Source of the DNA: Scytolyngbya sp. HA4215-MV1 | GTDB taxonomy: Bacteria; Cyanobacteriota; Cyanobacteriia; Leptolyngbyales; Leptolyngbyaceae | Length of the DNA stretch: 64,000 nt | Assembly: GCA_019359045.1 (NCBI GenBank) | Contig: JAHHIA010000010.1 | Span: 186,001-250,000 of the forward strand | Direction of reading: 5' to 3' | Part shown: piece by piece, positions 37,401 to 46,207 of the stretch | Position numbering within the stretch: the stretch's first letter is position 1 | How the letters are laid out: each line of letters begins with the position of its first letter | The notes under the pieces: model-generated | Seen by the model: only the letters and a program-made list of their open reading frames with translations | Database searches by the model: none | What the model was told of the DNA's origin: nothing | Program-made: the position numbers and the translations under genes

Positions 37401-37721
37401 GCTAGCAGCCGTTGCCAGGGTTAGCCAGGGTTGTCCGGTGGGCGATCGCTGCGTGATGCCCACCAGCACCATCAAAGCAATCCCCACCAGCACCAAACCC
37501 ACTCGGCTTCCCTGCACCACCCATGCCAAACGGGTTGCGTCTTGCGCCAGACAGGGCAAAACTGACAACACTGCTACCAGCACTGCCAGGACAATCAGAC
37601 TGCGCTGCCAGGTTTGCTCTCGTTGCCATGCGGTGTCCGCGTTAGACTGAAGTTGCTGGTGAAATTGTTGAGCAGCCAAGAGCGCTGCCGGTAGAGTCTT
37701 CTGCACGTTCCCCTGACTCAT
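34410..37721 (-). CDS. Multidomain membrane protein: SLATT-like TMs, TIR/NDT-like domain, TPRs, SLOG-like domain
   Basis: 1103 residues. The N-terminal 240 residues hold two pairs of membrane helices (about 42-60 and 72-90, then 200-216 and 222-238) around TTERAIYLYRTLLQQTPERE, a pattern of the SLATT/DUF4231 type. After a Pro-rich linker comes a Rossmann-like domain (about 409-530): HAFVVMPFGRKQGPDG, VIADLSIDNANVFYELGIRH, PFDIFNVRTLPYHCD. This resembles nucleoside deoxyribosyltransferase/TIR-like domains, with a possible catalytic glutamate in YELG. TPRs lie about 600-720. The C-terminus (about 890-1085) resembles SLOG: VFLFTGHMIDRPD, CGGDILFVEA, GDGPGGTADMV. Such domains recur in nucleotide-based conflict systems; an NAD- or nucleotide-linked membrane effector role is inferred. 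Confidence 0.78.
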   Translation of the reverse strand: MSQGNVQKTLPAALLAAQQFHQQLQSNADTAWQREQTWQRSLIVLAVLVAVLSVLPCLAQDATRLAWVVQGSRVGLVLVGIALMVLVGITQRSPTGQPWLTLATAASTTERAIYLYRTLLQQTPEREVWLNQQIAKIQQQLQERLKGSWLLHSIETYPALDNTSDLLPDAYVQERLSPQLARSSQQVNHLSLMRDRYQIAIVGCGGTIVLLPVLSADWLGLGAIAATLGLALLLWLRMTALNQRLETQSQLALGMTLLRDYWQSLPRSERTGQTFFHLVLATETAIESPYRQMEDQIRASLDLLQATPPDLIQVTLNQPIPVELEQALKGSPSANMVEHLLEVQDPTAVETLLLKPASSNEPQEPEASIATAVVVAPTPNNGKAEPIAPAHAVKPESAPPPPPKPGRPHAFVVMPFGRKQGPDGRWIDFNSIYQTLIKPALEEAGFESFRADEEAVSGDILTDMFQELLLAELVIADLSIDNANVFYELGIRHAFRRRGVVHIQAGRAYMPFDIFNVRTLPYHCDESGCPDFQFLEKDKQALMQMIQATWTSERNRVHSPIFNLLTGLIEPDRKTLRTPLATGYWQEYTTLQSRIAIAQRQKRIGDVVLLAEEVSNPLIKEDILAEAGKALRSMGNSALALKQYRQGLQINPDNIEFRCEEAFHLSRLGQSDEAIVKLEKLLEDVPDCVEATAYLARIYKDLWKQNWVEIKDENRRIQVAYETSSLLQKSIFNYLRGYQLDQNQYYPGINALTLTALLAHLSKVAEVKSGDTDELSYLRKLSALKGSVQFCLESALNKSPNDNWAALSLGDLAVCVADTPQAVATAYRKALAILWKNKFGLQTTIDQLKLMQLLKFRPEHVQAGITVLQNELNRFEQQEQLFATLETEEEISKPAQVFLFTGHMIDRPDRPKPRFPAAMEAEATKQLEETLKKLEALANCIAIVPGLACGGDILFVEACLKYNMRVEVYLPFEPAEFLRDSVYFAGDTWVDRFYNILNHPNVTVNLQPERLGPVPIGENPYGRNNRWALYATLVHDIKRIRLIALWDGQGGDGPGGTADMVQQVRQLGGVVEHIVIAKFQYWQENRSAKEQAQNKLKQVSTPS

Positions 37722-37916
37722 CGTTTTCTACCTATGCCAGATTTAATCTAAAGATAAAGGAGGGAAAGGGTCTTACCCCTCTTCAAAACATTTCTTTAAT
37801 GAGAATTCATTTTCTTGAGGCTTTGTCGAATTCGCCCCAACTAGGATTGCTAAAAGGGTCAGAAAAGACGTGTATCCTGATGTATTGGCAAACCTAACAA
37901 CAATTGAGAATTATCT

Positions 37917-39197
37917 GTGCTTGACCTGAAGCTCATTCGAGAAAACCCAGACTTTGTCCAGGAACGACTGAATCGTCGCACTGGTGAATATGACCTCCAG
38001 CCCATCTTGCAGCTCGACGAGCAGCGGCGCGGGCTGGAAGCGGAGCGATCGCAGCTTCAGGCACGCAGCAACGAAATTGGCAAACTGGTCGGACAAAAAA
38101 TGAAATCCGGTACACAGCCCAATGACCCGGAAATCCTGGCATTGAAGGAAGAAGGCAACCAGATCAAAGCTACTCTCAGTGACCTGGAACCGCAAGAAAA
38201 AGACTTGAGGGCGCAGGTTGAAGCCTTGTTGTTGACCCTCCCCAATTTGCCCGGAGACTCGACCCCGCTGGGCAAATCTGAAGCCGATAATGTAGAAGTG
38301 CGGCGTTGGGGTGATGAATATAAGCCCCCGTTAGAAGTGCTGCCCCATTGGGAAATGGGTGAAAAGCTGGGCATTCTCAACACGGAACGAGCAACCAAAG
38401 TCGCGCAAACCCGTTTTGTGCTGCTGCTGGGGACCGGGGCGGCATTAGAACGGGCGTTGATTCAGTTCATGCTTGATCGGCAAACCCACGCAGGCTATGT
38501 GGAAGTGTTGCCCCCGTTTTTAATCAACACCCAATCGCTCACTGCTACAGGACAGTTGCCCAAGTTTGGTGAAGAGAGCTTCAAGTGTCGCGATGATGAC
38601 CTCTGGCTGACTCCCACCGCCGAAGTGCCAGTCACCAATCTCTATCGGGATGACATTCTCACCGCAGAACAATTACCTATTTACCACTGTGCTTATACGC
38701 CCTGTTTTCGGCGAGAAGCAGGCAGTTACGGGCGTGATACGCGTGGGTTAATTCGCTTGCATCAGTTTAACAAGGTGGAGTTGGTCAAACTGGTGCATCC
38801 CAATACGTCTGAGCAAGAGCACCAAACCCTGGTGCAAAATGCTGAGGCGATTTTGCAAGCCCTCAAATTACCTTACCGGACGATCGAACTCTGTAGTGGT
38901 GATCTCGGTTTTGGGGCTGCCAAATGCTACGATTTGGAAGTCTGGTTGCCTTCATCGAACACCTATCGAGAGATTTCCAGTTGCTCCAATTTTGGCGACT
39001 TCCAGGCACGTCGCGGCAATATTCGCTTTAAAGAAGCCGGGCAGAAGGGCACCCAATTTGTCCACACACTCAATGGCTCTGGTTTGGCAGTAGGACGCAC
39101 CATGGCTGCCATCTTGGAAAACTACCAACAACCTGATGGCACGGTGCAAGTGCCGGAGGTGTTGCAGTCCTATTTGGACGGCAGAATGGTGTTGTGA
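37917..39197 (+). CDS. serS: Seryl-tRNA synthetase
   Basis: 426 residues, the normal length for class IIa SerRS. The coiled-coil tRNA-binding arm (about residues 30-105, [20 protein letters not shown]) precedes the catalytic core. Class II motif 2 is [20 protein letters not shown] with FNKVELVK, and motif 3 is [20 protein letters not shown]. The GTG start at 37917 is the family's usual position ([13 protein letters not shown]). It begins 195 bp from the divergent SLATT-like gene. Confidence 0.97.
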   Translation: MLDLKLIRENPDFVQERLNRRTGEYDLQPILQLDEQRRGLEAERSQLQARSNEIGKLVGQKMKSGTQPNDPEILALKEEGNQIKATLSDLEPQEKDLRAQVEALLLTLPNLPGDSTPLGKSEADNVEVRRWGDEYKPPLEVLPHWEMGEKLGILNTERATKVAQTRFVLLLGTGAALERALIQFMLDRQTHAGYVEVLPPFLINTQSLTATGQLPKFGEESFKCRDDDLWLTPTAEVPVTNLYRDDILTAEQLPIYHCAYTPCFRREAGSYGRDTRGLIRLHQFNKVELVKLVHPNTSEQEHQTLVQNAEAILQALKLPYRTIELCSGDLGFGAAKCYDLEVWLPSSNTYREISSCSNFGDFQARRGNIRFKEAGQKGTQFVHTLNGSGLAVGRTMAAILENYQQPDGTVQVPEVLQSYLDGRMVL

Positions 39198-39233
39198 GGG
39201 AGGGAGGGGATAGGAGACAGGAGACAGAATACA

Positions 39234-39278
39234 GGAGTTAGGAGTTTTGGTTCATCCTAACTTCCAACTCCTGACTCC
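39234..39278. terminator. Inverted repeat between serS and the marR-type gene
   Basis: GGAGTTAGGAGTT at 39234-39246 pairs with AACTCCTGACTCC at 39266-39278 with one G-T wobble over 13 positions. The loop is 19 nt. It lies between convergent genes and probably ends both transcripts, although no long T run is present. Confidence 0.5.
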
Positions 39279-39289
39279 CTCTCCCCACC

Positions 39290-39736
39290 TCATTCCTGCC
39301 GTCCCAAGCGCCGACACAGTCTGCCCAATTCTTCCTGCTCGGTGGCTGTCAGAATATTCATGGTTTGAACGATCGCCGCAACATGCCGAGGAAAGATCTC
39401 CTGAATCAATTGGGTGCCTGCATCGGTTAGACAAACTTGGACAACGCGCCGATCGCGGCTTTGTCGATCTCGCCTCACCAGTTGCCGTTTTTCCAAATTG
39501 TCGATTACCAGCGTCATATTGCCACCACTCCTGAGCAGCTTGTGTGCCAGGTCGCTTTGGGATAGCGTTCCCAGGTGCCACAGCGCCTCCAGTACGCCAA
39601 ATTGGCTCACTGTGAGATTGACCGCTTCTAGATGATGGTGAATTTGGCTAGAAACAGACTCAGCAGCCCGAACTAGCTTAATGCAGGCATCCAAAGCGCG
39701 CACCTCTTGCTCAGTTCCCTGGTGGTGAGTGCCCAT
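39290..39736 (-). CDS. MarR-family transcriptional regulator
   Basis: 148 residues. The winged helix is visible as FGVLEALWHLGTLSQSDLAH then KLLRSGGNMTLVIDNLEKRQ, with the wing LVRRDRQSRDRRVVQVCLTD. MarR proteins are dimeric repressors that respond to small molecules. It is convergent with serS; the nearest divergent gene is the Uma2-like gene at 39962, about 225 bp away, but no operator-like palindrome was placed. Confidence 0.9.
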   Translation of the reverse strand: MGTHHQGTEQEVRALDACIKLVRAAESVSSQIHHHLEAVNLTVSQFGVLEALWHLGTLSQSDLAHKLLRSGGNMTLVIDNLEKRQLVRRDRQSRDRRVVQVCLTDAGTQLIQEIFPRHVAAIVQTMNILTATEQEELGRLCRRLGRQE

Positions 39737-39961
39737 AATACTTTGATATTAAATAATTGGATATTATCGAGAGTTGTCCGAAAATTTTACCCGATCGCCG
39801 AGCGGCAGATTGCAAGCGAGATGTTTTAGTAGAAATGCTTTCTTTAGAGCAGCGAACCCATTAGGATGAGGAGTTAATTCTATTTATTGAATAACCAAAA
39901 ATCAGGCACCTGTAGGGTCAAGCCCCCTATGGCGAGTCGCCAATGCAAGTGAAAATTACTT

Positions 39962-40612
39962 ATGGAAAATTTTCAAGTCACGTTATCGACTGACACCTGG
40001 TTACCAGCCACATGGGAAGAGTACCTCCAGGCGTTTCGCGTACCTGCCTATGACAAAGCAAAAAGCTACTATCACAATCGGCAGATGCGTATTGAAATGC
40101 CACCTGTGGGACCTGAGCACGCAGCCGACCATGGTATGACGATGGTGCTCATCAGTTTATTTAGCATTGCCCGATCGATTCCCATCAAGCTCTTTACGAA
40201 CTGTAGCTATCGGCAAGCTGGAGTGGGAGAATGCCAGCCAGATCTGTCTTTTTATACGGGAGAACGAATTCAGTTTGCGCCTTATGGTGGAAACTACGTA
40301 GATTTACACTATCAGCAGTCGCCGGATCTCGCGATCGAAATTTCGGATTCGTCTCTCTCAGATGATTTAGGGCAAAAGCGTCTTCTTTACGAAGATTTAG
40401 GAGTTGCTGAATATTGGGTGATTGATACCCATCAGGTTCGGATTACCGCATTCACCATCTTGACTGAGCTAGGTAGCTTGCGGATTAATGAATCCAGAGC
40501 GCTGCCGGGTTTAGATATCTCTCTATTCGAGGAGGCGTTGAAACGTAGCCGACGGATGGACAGTACTCAGGTAAGTACCTGGTTTATGGGTCAGGTTCGC
40601 ACCACTCGCTAA
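39962..40612 (+). CDS. Uma2-family endonuclease-fold protein (DUF820)
   Basis: 216 residues. The family signature is TWEEYLQAFRVPAYD, then QPDLSFYTGERIQFAPYGGN, and PDLAIEISDSSLSDDLGQKR with the E-I-S core and the LLYEDLGVAEYWVIDTHQ helix. These carry the PD-(D/E)XK fold residues (D in QPDL, E in AIEIS). Uma2 proteins occur in many copies in cyanobacterial genomes; function is unknown and mobile-element links are suspected. It is a lone gene. Confidence 0.9.
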   Translation: MENFQVTLSTDTWLPATWEEYLQAFRVPAYDKAKSYYHNRQMRIEMPPVGPEHAADHGMTMVLISLFSIARSIPIKLFTNCSYRQAGVGECQPDLSFYTGERIQFAPYGGNYVDLHYQQSPDLAIEISDSSLSDDLGQKRLLYEDLGVAEYWVIDTHQVRITAFTILTELGSLRINESRALPGLDISLFEEALKRSRRMDSTQVSTWFMGQVRTTR

Positions 40613-40855
40613 TTCGAACACTGCCCCGGTTCGGCTTGAGAAAGGCGGCGTTGGGCTGGTGATGGGATTGGTTTTTCGTTTTGCAGCCGCAGGGTCGATT
40701 TCAGTGTAAAGTTGTACCCTGGCTATATAGACGAGATTTTTACATCAATCCTTGGGAGTTTGATGCCATCGCCATCGGAATCGAGGGCAGGTTCTGACAC
40801 AAGTCTCTTTGTCAGATCTGCTAGAACTGAAGCTTGATTTCTGTCGATCGCCCGT

Positions 40856-42778
40856 ATGGAAACTTCTCTCCACCTCACCCTGCAAATGGTTTTGACGGTG
40901 ATCGCGGGGATCAGCGCTCAGGTTGTGGCAGCCTATCTCAAGGTTCCAAGTATTGTTTTTCTGCTCCTATTTGGCATTTTGATAGGGCGAGAAAATTTGA
41001 ATCTCCTCAATCCCGATTTGTTAGGGAACGGGTTAGAGGTGATTGTGTCGCTCTCGGTCGCGGTGATCTTGTTTGAGGGTGGACTCAATCTGGAATTGCG
41101 CGATCTGGGCAGAGTGTCGGGGAGTCTGCGAAACTTGGTCACCTTTGGCACGCTGATTACACTGCTGGGTGGCAGTATGGCAGCGCATTGGCTGAGTGAA
41201 TTTCCCTGGACGATCGCGTTTTTGTATGGGGCGCTAGTAGTGGTGACGGGTCCCACGGTGATCAATCCATTGCTGAAGCAGGTCAAAGTCGATCGACAGG
41301 TCTCTACCCTGCTGGAAGGAGAGGGGGTATTAATTGACCCCGTGGGAGCCATTCTCGCTGTGGTTGTCCTGGGCATTATCGTGAATGGGGATTCCGATCC
41401 CGTCACTGTGATGGGGGGATTGGTGCTGCGCTTGGGCGTTGGCAGCGGCATTGGCGTAGTTGGTGGTTGGCTGCTAAGCCGAGTACTCAAGCAGGCAAAC
41501 ACCCTGTCGGAAGATCTGAAAAATCTGGTGGTGCTGGCGGGTGTGTGGGGCATGTTTGGGCTGGCGCAGATGATTCGCAGCGAGTCGGGGTTAATGGCGG
41601 CGGTGGTCGCGGGTATGGTGCTGGGGTCTTTTGCCGGAGCCGAAGCGCGCTTACTACGGCGATTCAAGGAACAACTGACAATTCTGGCAGTATCAGTACT
41701 GTTTATCTTGTTGGCAGCTGATTTGTCGATCGCCAGTATTTTTGCGCTGGGTTGGGGCAGTGTGCAAACAGTGGCGGTGTTGATGTTTGTGGTGCGACCG
41801 ATCAGCATCTGGCTCTGTACCTGGCAAGGAGACCTGAACTGGCGACAAAAGTTGTTTGTTTGTTGGATTGGACCCAGGGGAATTGTCTCGGCTTCGGTAG
41901 CATCTCTGTTCTCTATCTTGTTGACCGATCGCGGCATCAATGGCGGTGATTCGATCAAGGCGCTGGTTTTTCTCACCATTATCCTGACGGTGTTTTTGCA
42001 GGGTCTGACAGCAGGTTGGGTTGCTAGATTGCTCAAGCTCAATTCGACTGACACGCCCGGTGTGTTAATTGTTGGCTGCAATCCGCTGGGACGCTTGATT
42101 GGGCGTTTGTTTCAAGAAAAGGGAGAATCCGTCGTACTCATTGATACTGATCCCGAAGCGTGCAGATTGGCAGAAGCAGAAAATCTGCGCGTTTTTCACA
42201 GTAGTGCACTGGATACCAAAGTGTTGGAAGAGGCGGGACTCACTTCGATGGGGACATTTCTGGCGGCGACGACCAACGGCGAAGTAAACCTGGTTCTAGC
42301 ACAACGCGCCGCAGAAGAGTTCAAACCACCCCGGGTACTGGCAACCTTTGCCCGCGATCCTCAGACTGCCAATCTCTCTGGCACGACTCAGGTAAAGCAA
42401 GCATTTGAAGCCCAATTTTCCATTAAAACCTGGAATCAATACCTGACCGACAAAGCGGTCAAATTGGGGGAAACGGTTTTGAGAGAAGAAGGGTTTGCTT
42501 TTCAGCAAGCCCATTTGCGAGCACTGATTCGGACGGGAGAACTGGTGCCCCTGCTGATAGAGCGGGATGAGCAACTCTATGTCTTGTCTGCGATCGAAGA
42601 ATGGCAAGGGGGCGATCGCATTCTCTACCTGCTGCACGATCCCAAACCGACGCTGTTGAAGCTCCTGTCTGGCAAGTCCCAACCCAACTTGACAGTAGAA
42701 AAGTTGCCAAAAGTGGAAGAAATTCCTCTGGCTCCAGCTATTTCGAGCGCTCCGATGAAGCCAATCAAAGAAGTTTAG
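40856..42778 (+). CDS. CPA1-type cation:proton antiporter with TrkA-N domain
   Basis: 640 residues. The first about 390 hold twelve or more membrane spans of the NhaP/CPA1 type (IVFLLLFGILIGRENLNLLN, TGPTVINPLLKQVKVDRQVS, EGEGVLIDPVGAILAVVVLG). The ion-binding aspartate is in the LIDPVGA segment. A TrkA-N nucleotide-binding domain follows from about residue 402, VLIVGCNPLGRLIGRLFQEK with the acidic end VVLIDTDPEA. NAD(H) binding may gate transport. Na+/H+ or K+/H+ exchange is inferred. It has its own spacer on each side. Confidence 0.92.
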   Translation: METSLHLTLQMVLTVIAGISAQVVAAYLKVPSIVFLLLFGILIGRENLNLLNPDLLGNGLEVIVSLSVAVILFEGGLNLELRDLGRVSGSLRNLVTFGTLITLLGGSMAAHWLSEFPWTIAFLYGALVVVTGPTVINPLLKQVKVDRQVSTLLEGEGVLIDPVGAILAVVVLGIIVNGDSDPVTVMGGLVLRLGVGSGIGVVGGWLLSRVLKQANTLSEDLKNLVVLAGVWGMFGLAQMIRSESGLMAAVVAGMVLGSFAGAEARLLRRFKEQLTILAVSVLFILLAADLSIASIFALGWGSVQTVAVLMFVVRPISIWLCTWQGDLNWRQKLFVCWIGPRGIVSASVASLFSILLTDRGINGGDSIKALVFLTIILTVFLQGLTAGWVARLLKLNSTDTPGVLIVGCNPLGRLIGRLFQEKGESVVLIDTDPEACRLAEAENLRVFHSSALDTKVLEEAGLTSMGTFLAATTNGEVNLVLAQRAAEEFKPPRVLATFARDPQTANLSGTTQVKQAFEAQFSIKTWNQYLTDKAVKLGETVLREEGFAFQQAHLRALIRTGELVPLLIERDEQLYVLSAIEEWQGGDRILYLLHDPKPTLLKLLSGKSQPNLTVEKLPKVEEIPLAPAISSAPMKPIKEV

Positions 42779-43066
42779 TGATCGGAGTCTGCTGGAATAT
42801 GCCATCAAAGCCCAGATTCAAGCCCTCTCGATCAACGAATCGGAGGACAATCGATCGCCTGAATTGCTGTTCTGGTAAGCTTTTTGTAGGTTAAAACCTG
42901 CGATCTCTCTACTCAAATTTTGTGACTTACATCACTTATTGCAGTGATTTTCCTCACCTAATTTCTGTGAAAAGATCACACCCCTTTCTGGGTTCGATCA
43001 CCAGGTTTCCTTGCTAAACGCGAGATATTACTGACATGAAAGCCCCTGCATCGAGAGCATCTAACT

Positions 43067-43627
43067 ATGTCAGCCAAATTTTCTCGCCTCTTCTCGACTG
43101 CTCAAGCCCTCGCCCCTCATCGGATTGAGCAACTATTAACGGGAGTGTTTTTCACACTTGCAGTTGGATTGATTGCATCCCCAGCCCCAGCGCAGAGTGC
43201 TGAGGTGGTTTCTGCTCCATCGCAAGTCCCTGTCAATCAAACGGCGCTGATCTCGAGTGCGAACCATCCGCAAGCCTTGCCGGACGGAGTTTACCTGTAT
43301 GGACAATCTTCCCAGCCCAACCAGATAGGGTCTGCCTACATGGTGATCAAGGTCGATCGCCAGCAAGTAGCAGGCGCCTTCTACATGCCGTCTTCTTCAT
43401 TCGACTGTTTTCGTGGCGAATTGCAAGGAGAAAAGCTGGCACTCAATATAGTCAATAGCTATGACCGAACCAGTTATCCTTATGCGCTAGCGCTGCAAAC
43501 GAACGCAACTGTTGCCACGGTCAGTAATCCTGCGGTTGCGCCGACAGAATTGGAAGGTTATCACTTGCTTGAGACCGTGAGTGCAGGCGATCTCAAAATT
43601 CTTGAAACTTGTCAGGCAAGTATTTAG
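43067..43627 (+). CDS. Exported protein of unknown function
   Basis: 186 residues. The N-terminal hydrophobic stretch LTGVFFTLAVGLIASPAPAQ, after a basic leader, reads as a signal peptide with cleavage at AQSA or so. The mature part is beta-rich with one notable segment, LPDGVYLYGQSSQPNQIGSA followed by YMVIKVDRQQVAGAFYMPSS, and only two cysteines (CFRG and ETCQ) that could pair. It resembles a cyanobacterial family of unknown role. It lies 290 bp after the antiporter. Confidence 0.65.
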   Translation: MSAKFSRLFSTAQALAPHRIEQLLTGVFFTLAVGLIASPAPAQSAEVVSAPSQVPVNQTALISSANHPQALPDGVYLYGQSSQPNQIGSAYMVIKVDRQQVAGAFYMPSSSFDCFRGELQGEKLALNIVNSYDRTSYPYALALQTNATVATVSNPAVAPTELEGYHLLETVSAGDLKILETCQASI

Positions 43628-43714
43628 CCAAGTGTAAATCTGGCAAGACGATGCCTGATAGTTACCTAAGTTGCGTCAGTTCTGGTGATTTTGAACAACA
43701 ATGGACGTTCTAGT

Positions 43715-43756
43715 TTGCCACTCTCCCCTAACGGACAGTGGCAACTTTTGTTTTTG
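43715..43756 (+). terminator. Intrinsic terminator after the exported protein
   Basis: TTGCCACT at 43715-43722 pairs with AGTGGCAA at 43737-43744 across a 14-nt loop, followed by CTTTTGTTTTTG. It lies about 90 bp beyond the stop codon. Confidence 0.65.
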
Positions 43757-43847
43757 TGGGAGGAGGCTGTACTCAGGAATCAGGAATTGACCGGGTTGGC
43801 TCTGTATCTCCATGTCCCTCCAGCCTCTAAACCTTCCCATTCCTGGG

Positions 43848-45194
43848 TTAATCTATCTCTCCGCTTGGCTGCACCTGCATTCTTAACCCCGCTTTGGGAC
43901 GCAGCGTTAAGGAAGGGTCACATCGAATCGGACGATTGGGCAGTAAGCTAAGGCGATAATTTTGCCCGATCGTGGTCAGCAACAACACTGCTTCCATCAG
44001 GGCAAAAGCTTTGCCAATGCAGACCCGCGCCCCTCCACCAAAGGGGAAATAAGCGTAGGCAGGCAGGCGTTTTGCCAGGTCGTTTTCCCAGCGATCGGGT
44101 TGAAACGCATCGGGGTTGTCAAAAAAGCGAGCATCACGCTGCACCAACCACTGACTGATCAACACGACGGTGTTGGCAGGGAGAAAATACTTGCCAATGT
44201 GCGTATCCCGAACTGCCTGACGGGCGATTAACCAGGCGGGTGGATAGAGCCGCATCGATTCCCACACAACCCGTTCGGTGTAACGCAGTTGAGGAAGGTC
44301 TTGCACCGTTGGGTCTCTGCCATTCAGCACAGTCTGCCATTCGGTTGCCAGTTTTTGAGTCACTTCAGGATGCTGAGAGAGCAACATAAAGGTCCAGGTC
44401 AGCGCGTTAGCAGTGGTTTCATGTCCAGCGATAAAGAGAGTCATGATTTCATCGCGCAACTGCCGATCGGTCATCTGGCTACCATCGGTTTCGTCTTTGG
44501 ACTGGAGCAGCATCGAGAGCAGATCGCCGCGATCGGTGCCACTGGCACGGTGTTGTTGAATGATGTCGTAAACAATTTCATCCAGGCGAGCCACCGCTTT
44601 GTAAAATCGTCGTTTTTTGGGGGTAGGTAACCAGGTGGGTACAAACATCGTGTTGATGCGATCGCTAAATAGATCCATCGCCGCTGCCAGACACTTGCCC
44701 ACAGCTTTCATCTGCCCTGACATTTCCACATCAAACAGCAGCTTTACCACGATCGCCAAGGTCAATTCCATCATGTCTTGATGGATATCGCGGATTTCGC
44801 CATCCTGCCAGGTTGCTAGCATTTGATGGGTATGTGCCACCATTGTGCGGCCGTAGTCCATAATCCGTTCGCGATGGAAGGCGGGTTGTGCCAAGCGTCG
44901 CTGTCGTTGCCAAAACTCGCCCTCACTCAGGAGCAACCCACTGCCCAACAATACCCGGTGACTGCTAACGGCGCGGCTTTTGATAAATTCGCGACTGCGG
45001 GTTACCAGAACTTCTTCAATGTCATTGGGATGGCTGACTAGATAGAACGATCGCTTGCCAAATTGCAACGTCACGACATCCCCCAGGGTTTGCGCGCATC
45101 CCTGCAAAAAGCCCATCGGGTCACGGTTATATTCCAGCAAATGCCCCAAAATGGGACGTTTGTTCGGGGGGATGGGAGGGAGGAGAACAGTGTC
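43848..45194 (-). CDS. Cytochrome P450
   Basis: 448 residues from the ATG at 45194 (MDTVLLPPIPPNKRPILGHL), the usual proline-rich P450 start. The frame is open to an ATG at 45377, but that would overlap the divergent gene at 45360 and add 61 odd residues. The oxygen-activation helix is FIAGHETTANAL, the ExxR is ESMRLYP, and the heme loop is FPFGGGARVCIGKAFALME with the cysteine at residue 392. The enzyme hydroxylates an unknown substrate using ferredoxin electrons. No partner gene is adjacent. Confidence 0.95.
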   Translation of the reverse strand, partial: DTVLLPPIPPNKRPILGHLLEYNRDPMGFLQGCAQTLGDVVTLQFGKRSFYLVSHPNDIEEVLVTRSREFIKSRAVSSHRVLLGSGLLLSEGEFWQRQRRLAQPAFHRERIMDYGRTMVAHTHQMLATWQDGEIRDIHQDMMELTLAIVVKLLFDVEMSGQMKAVGKCLAAAMDLFSDRINTMFVPTWLPTPKKRRFYKAVARLDEIVYDIIQQHRASGTDRGDLLSMLLQSKDETDGSQMTDRQLRDEIMTLFIAGHETTANALTWTFMLLSQHPEVTQKLATEWQTVLNGRDPTVQDLPQLRYTERVVWESMRLYPPAWLIARQAVRDTHIGKYFLPANTVVLISQWLVQRDARFFDNPDAFQPDRWENDLAKRLPAYAYFPFGGGARVCIGKAFALMEAVLLLTTIGQNYRLSLLPNRPIRCDPSLTLRPKAGLRMQVQPSGEID

Positions 45195-45359
45195 CATAAA
45201 CGGCTGAATCCAGGACGCAACTTTTCTATCGTAAAGGGTTTTGGCAAAGGGCGCGGCTAGGATTTGCTGAACCGCGATCGCGAGTTTTCGGTGCCGATTG
45301 GGCAAATAGGTGTAGTGTAGTGGGTGTAGTCGTGACTCTACATCTGGAGCGATCGCGCG

Positions 45360-45947
45360 ATGACGAGTGAGAATCAACTGCGTCTATTTACTGCTGCTGA
45401 GCAGCGAACCTTGTACCGGGTCAGGCAGCCGACGGAAGCACTGGAGATGAGTGGCACCGCGTTGCAGGAATGGAAGCAACGGGTTTTCCAGTACCAGCAA
45501 CAAGTGCAGATCAGTCCACCTCCCCAGCAAGTCTCGTTATTCGATCTGGCTCCTGCCCCCATGCAAGTCGCAACAGCGATCGAGCCCTTCACCTTGCCCC
45601 AACAGAACACGGAGTTTTGGCGCTGGAAGGCGGAGGATCAGGGCGTAGCGGCATTGTATTTCGTGATCGACTATGCCTTGCCGATTTTGCTGTATGTGGG
45701 GGAAACGGTGAAGTCGGGACAGCGCTGGAAGGGCGAACACGACTGTAAGCGTTATCTCTTGAACTATCGTCAGGCGCACTACCAAAACCAGTTGGAATCG
45801 ATGTTGGGGATTGCCTTTTGGGCGCAGGCTCCCGAGCAAACTCGCCCGCGTCAACAGTTGGAATCGGCGTTGATTGCTCAGTGGCGATCGCCCTTTAATA
45901 AAGAGAACTGGGAGTTTTGGGGTACGCCGTTTGTCGGTGGCAAATAA
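45360..45947 (+). CDS. GIY-YIG nuclease-fold protein
   Basis: 195 residues. The C-terminal 100 hold a GIY-YIG-like core: ALYFVIDYALPILLYVGET corresponds to the paired GIY and YIG motifs, GQRWKGEHDCKRYLLNY supplies the following Arg and His, and LESALIAQWRSPFNKENWEF supplies the conserved glutamate and asparagine. The first 90 residues are low in recognisable structure and rich in Gln and Pro. Members cut DNA or are inactive relatives. A start at 45360 overlaps nothing if the P450 starts at 45194, and the two are then divergent. Confidence 0.75.
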   Translation: MTSENQLRLFTAAEQRTLYRVRQPTEALEMSGTALQEWKQRVFQYQQQVQISPPPQQVSLFDLAPAPMQVATAIEPFTLPQQNTEFWRWKAEDQGVAALYFVIDYALPILLYVGETVKSGQRWKGEHDCKRYLLNYRQAHYQNQLESMLGIAFWAQAPEQTRPRQQLESALIAQWRSPFNKENWEFWGTPFVGGK

Positions 45948-45961
45948 GGAGGCAGTGTCGC

Positions 45962-46148
45962 ATGGTCAGTGAACGCAATCCAGAGGTATTAGAGATCGGG
46001 CAGCAGGCGTTCCAGCACTTTGCAGCAGGGTTGGCAACCGCTCAATGGCAACCAAAACCAGGCTGCGATCGCGTTTGATGTGCGCGGCAACCAGATTTGT
46101 GGCTATCGAGAATATCTCGGCGTGGTGTTTCAGTTGGGGACTCGCTGA
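45962..46148 (+). pseudogene. SnoaL/NTF2-like protein remnant with internal deletion
   Basis: The ATG at 45962 opens MVSERNPEVLEIGQQAFQHF and AAGLATAQWQP, then the frame ends at 46067-46069. The next frame gives LNGNQNQAAIAFDVRGNQIC and GYREYLGVVFQLGTR, ending at 46148. Together they look like the start and the end of a SnoaL-type (NTF2-like) protein whose middle has been lost. About 60 to 70 residues would be missing. It follows the GIY-YIG gene by 14 bp on the same strand. Confidence 0.65.
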
Positions 46149-46207
46149 ACTAACTCCCTCATCCCCAACCCTTCTCCCCAGGGAGAAGGGCGCAAGATTT
46201 GTGTGAC

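Noticed and set aside
40933-42081. 382-residue minus-strand open frame
   Set aside because: It is antisense to the antiporter gene, very Thr/Ser/Pro-rich, and a by-product of GC-biased codons.
44823-45260. Plus-strand open frames inside the cytochrome P450 gene
   Set aside because: Shadow frames of a well-supported gene on the other strand.
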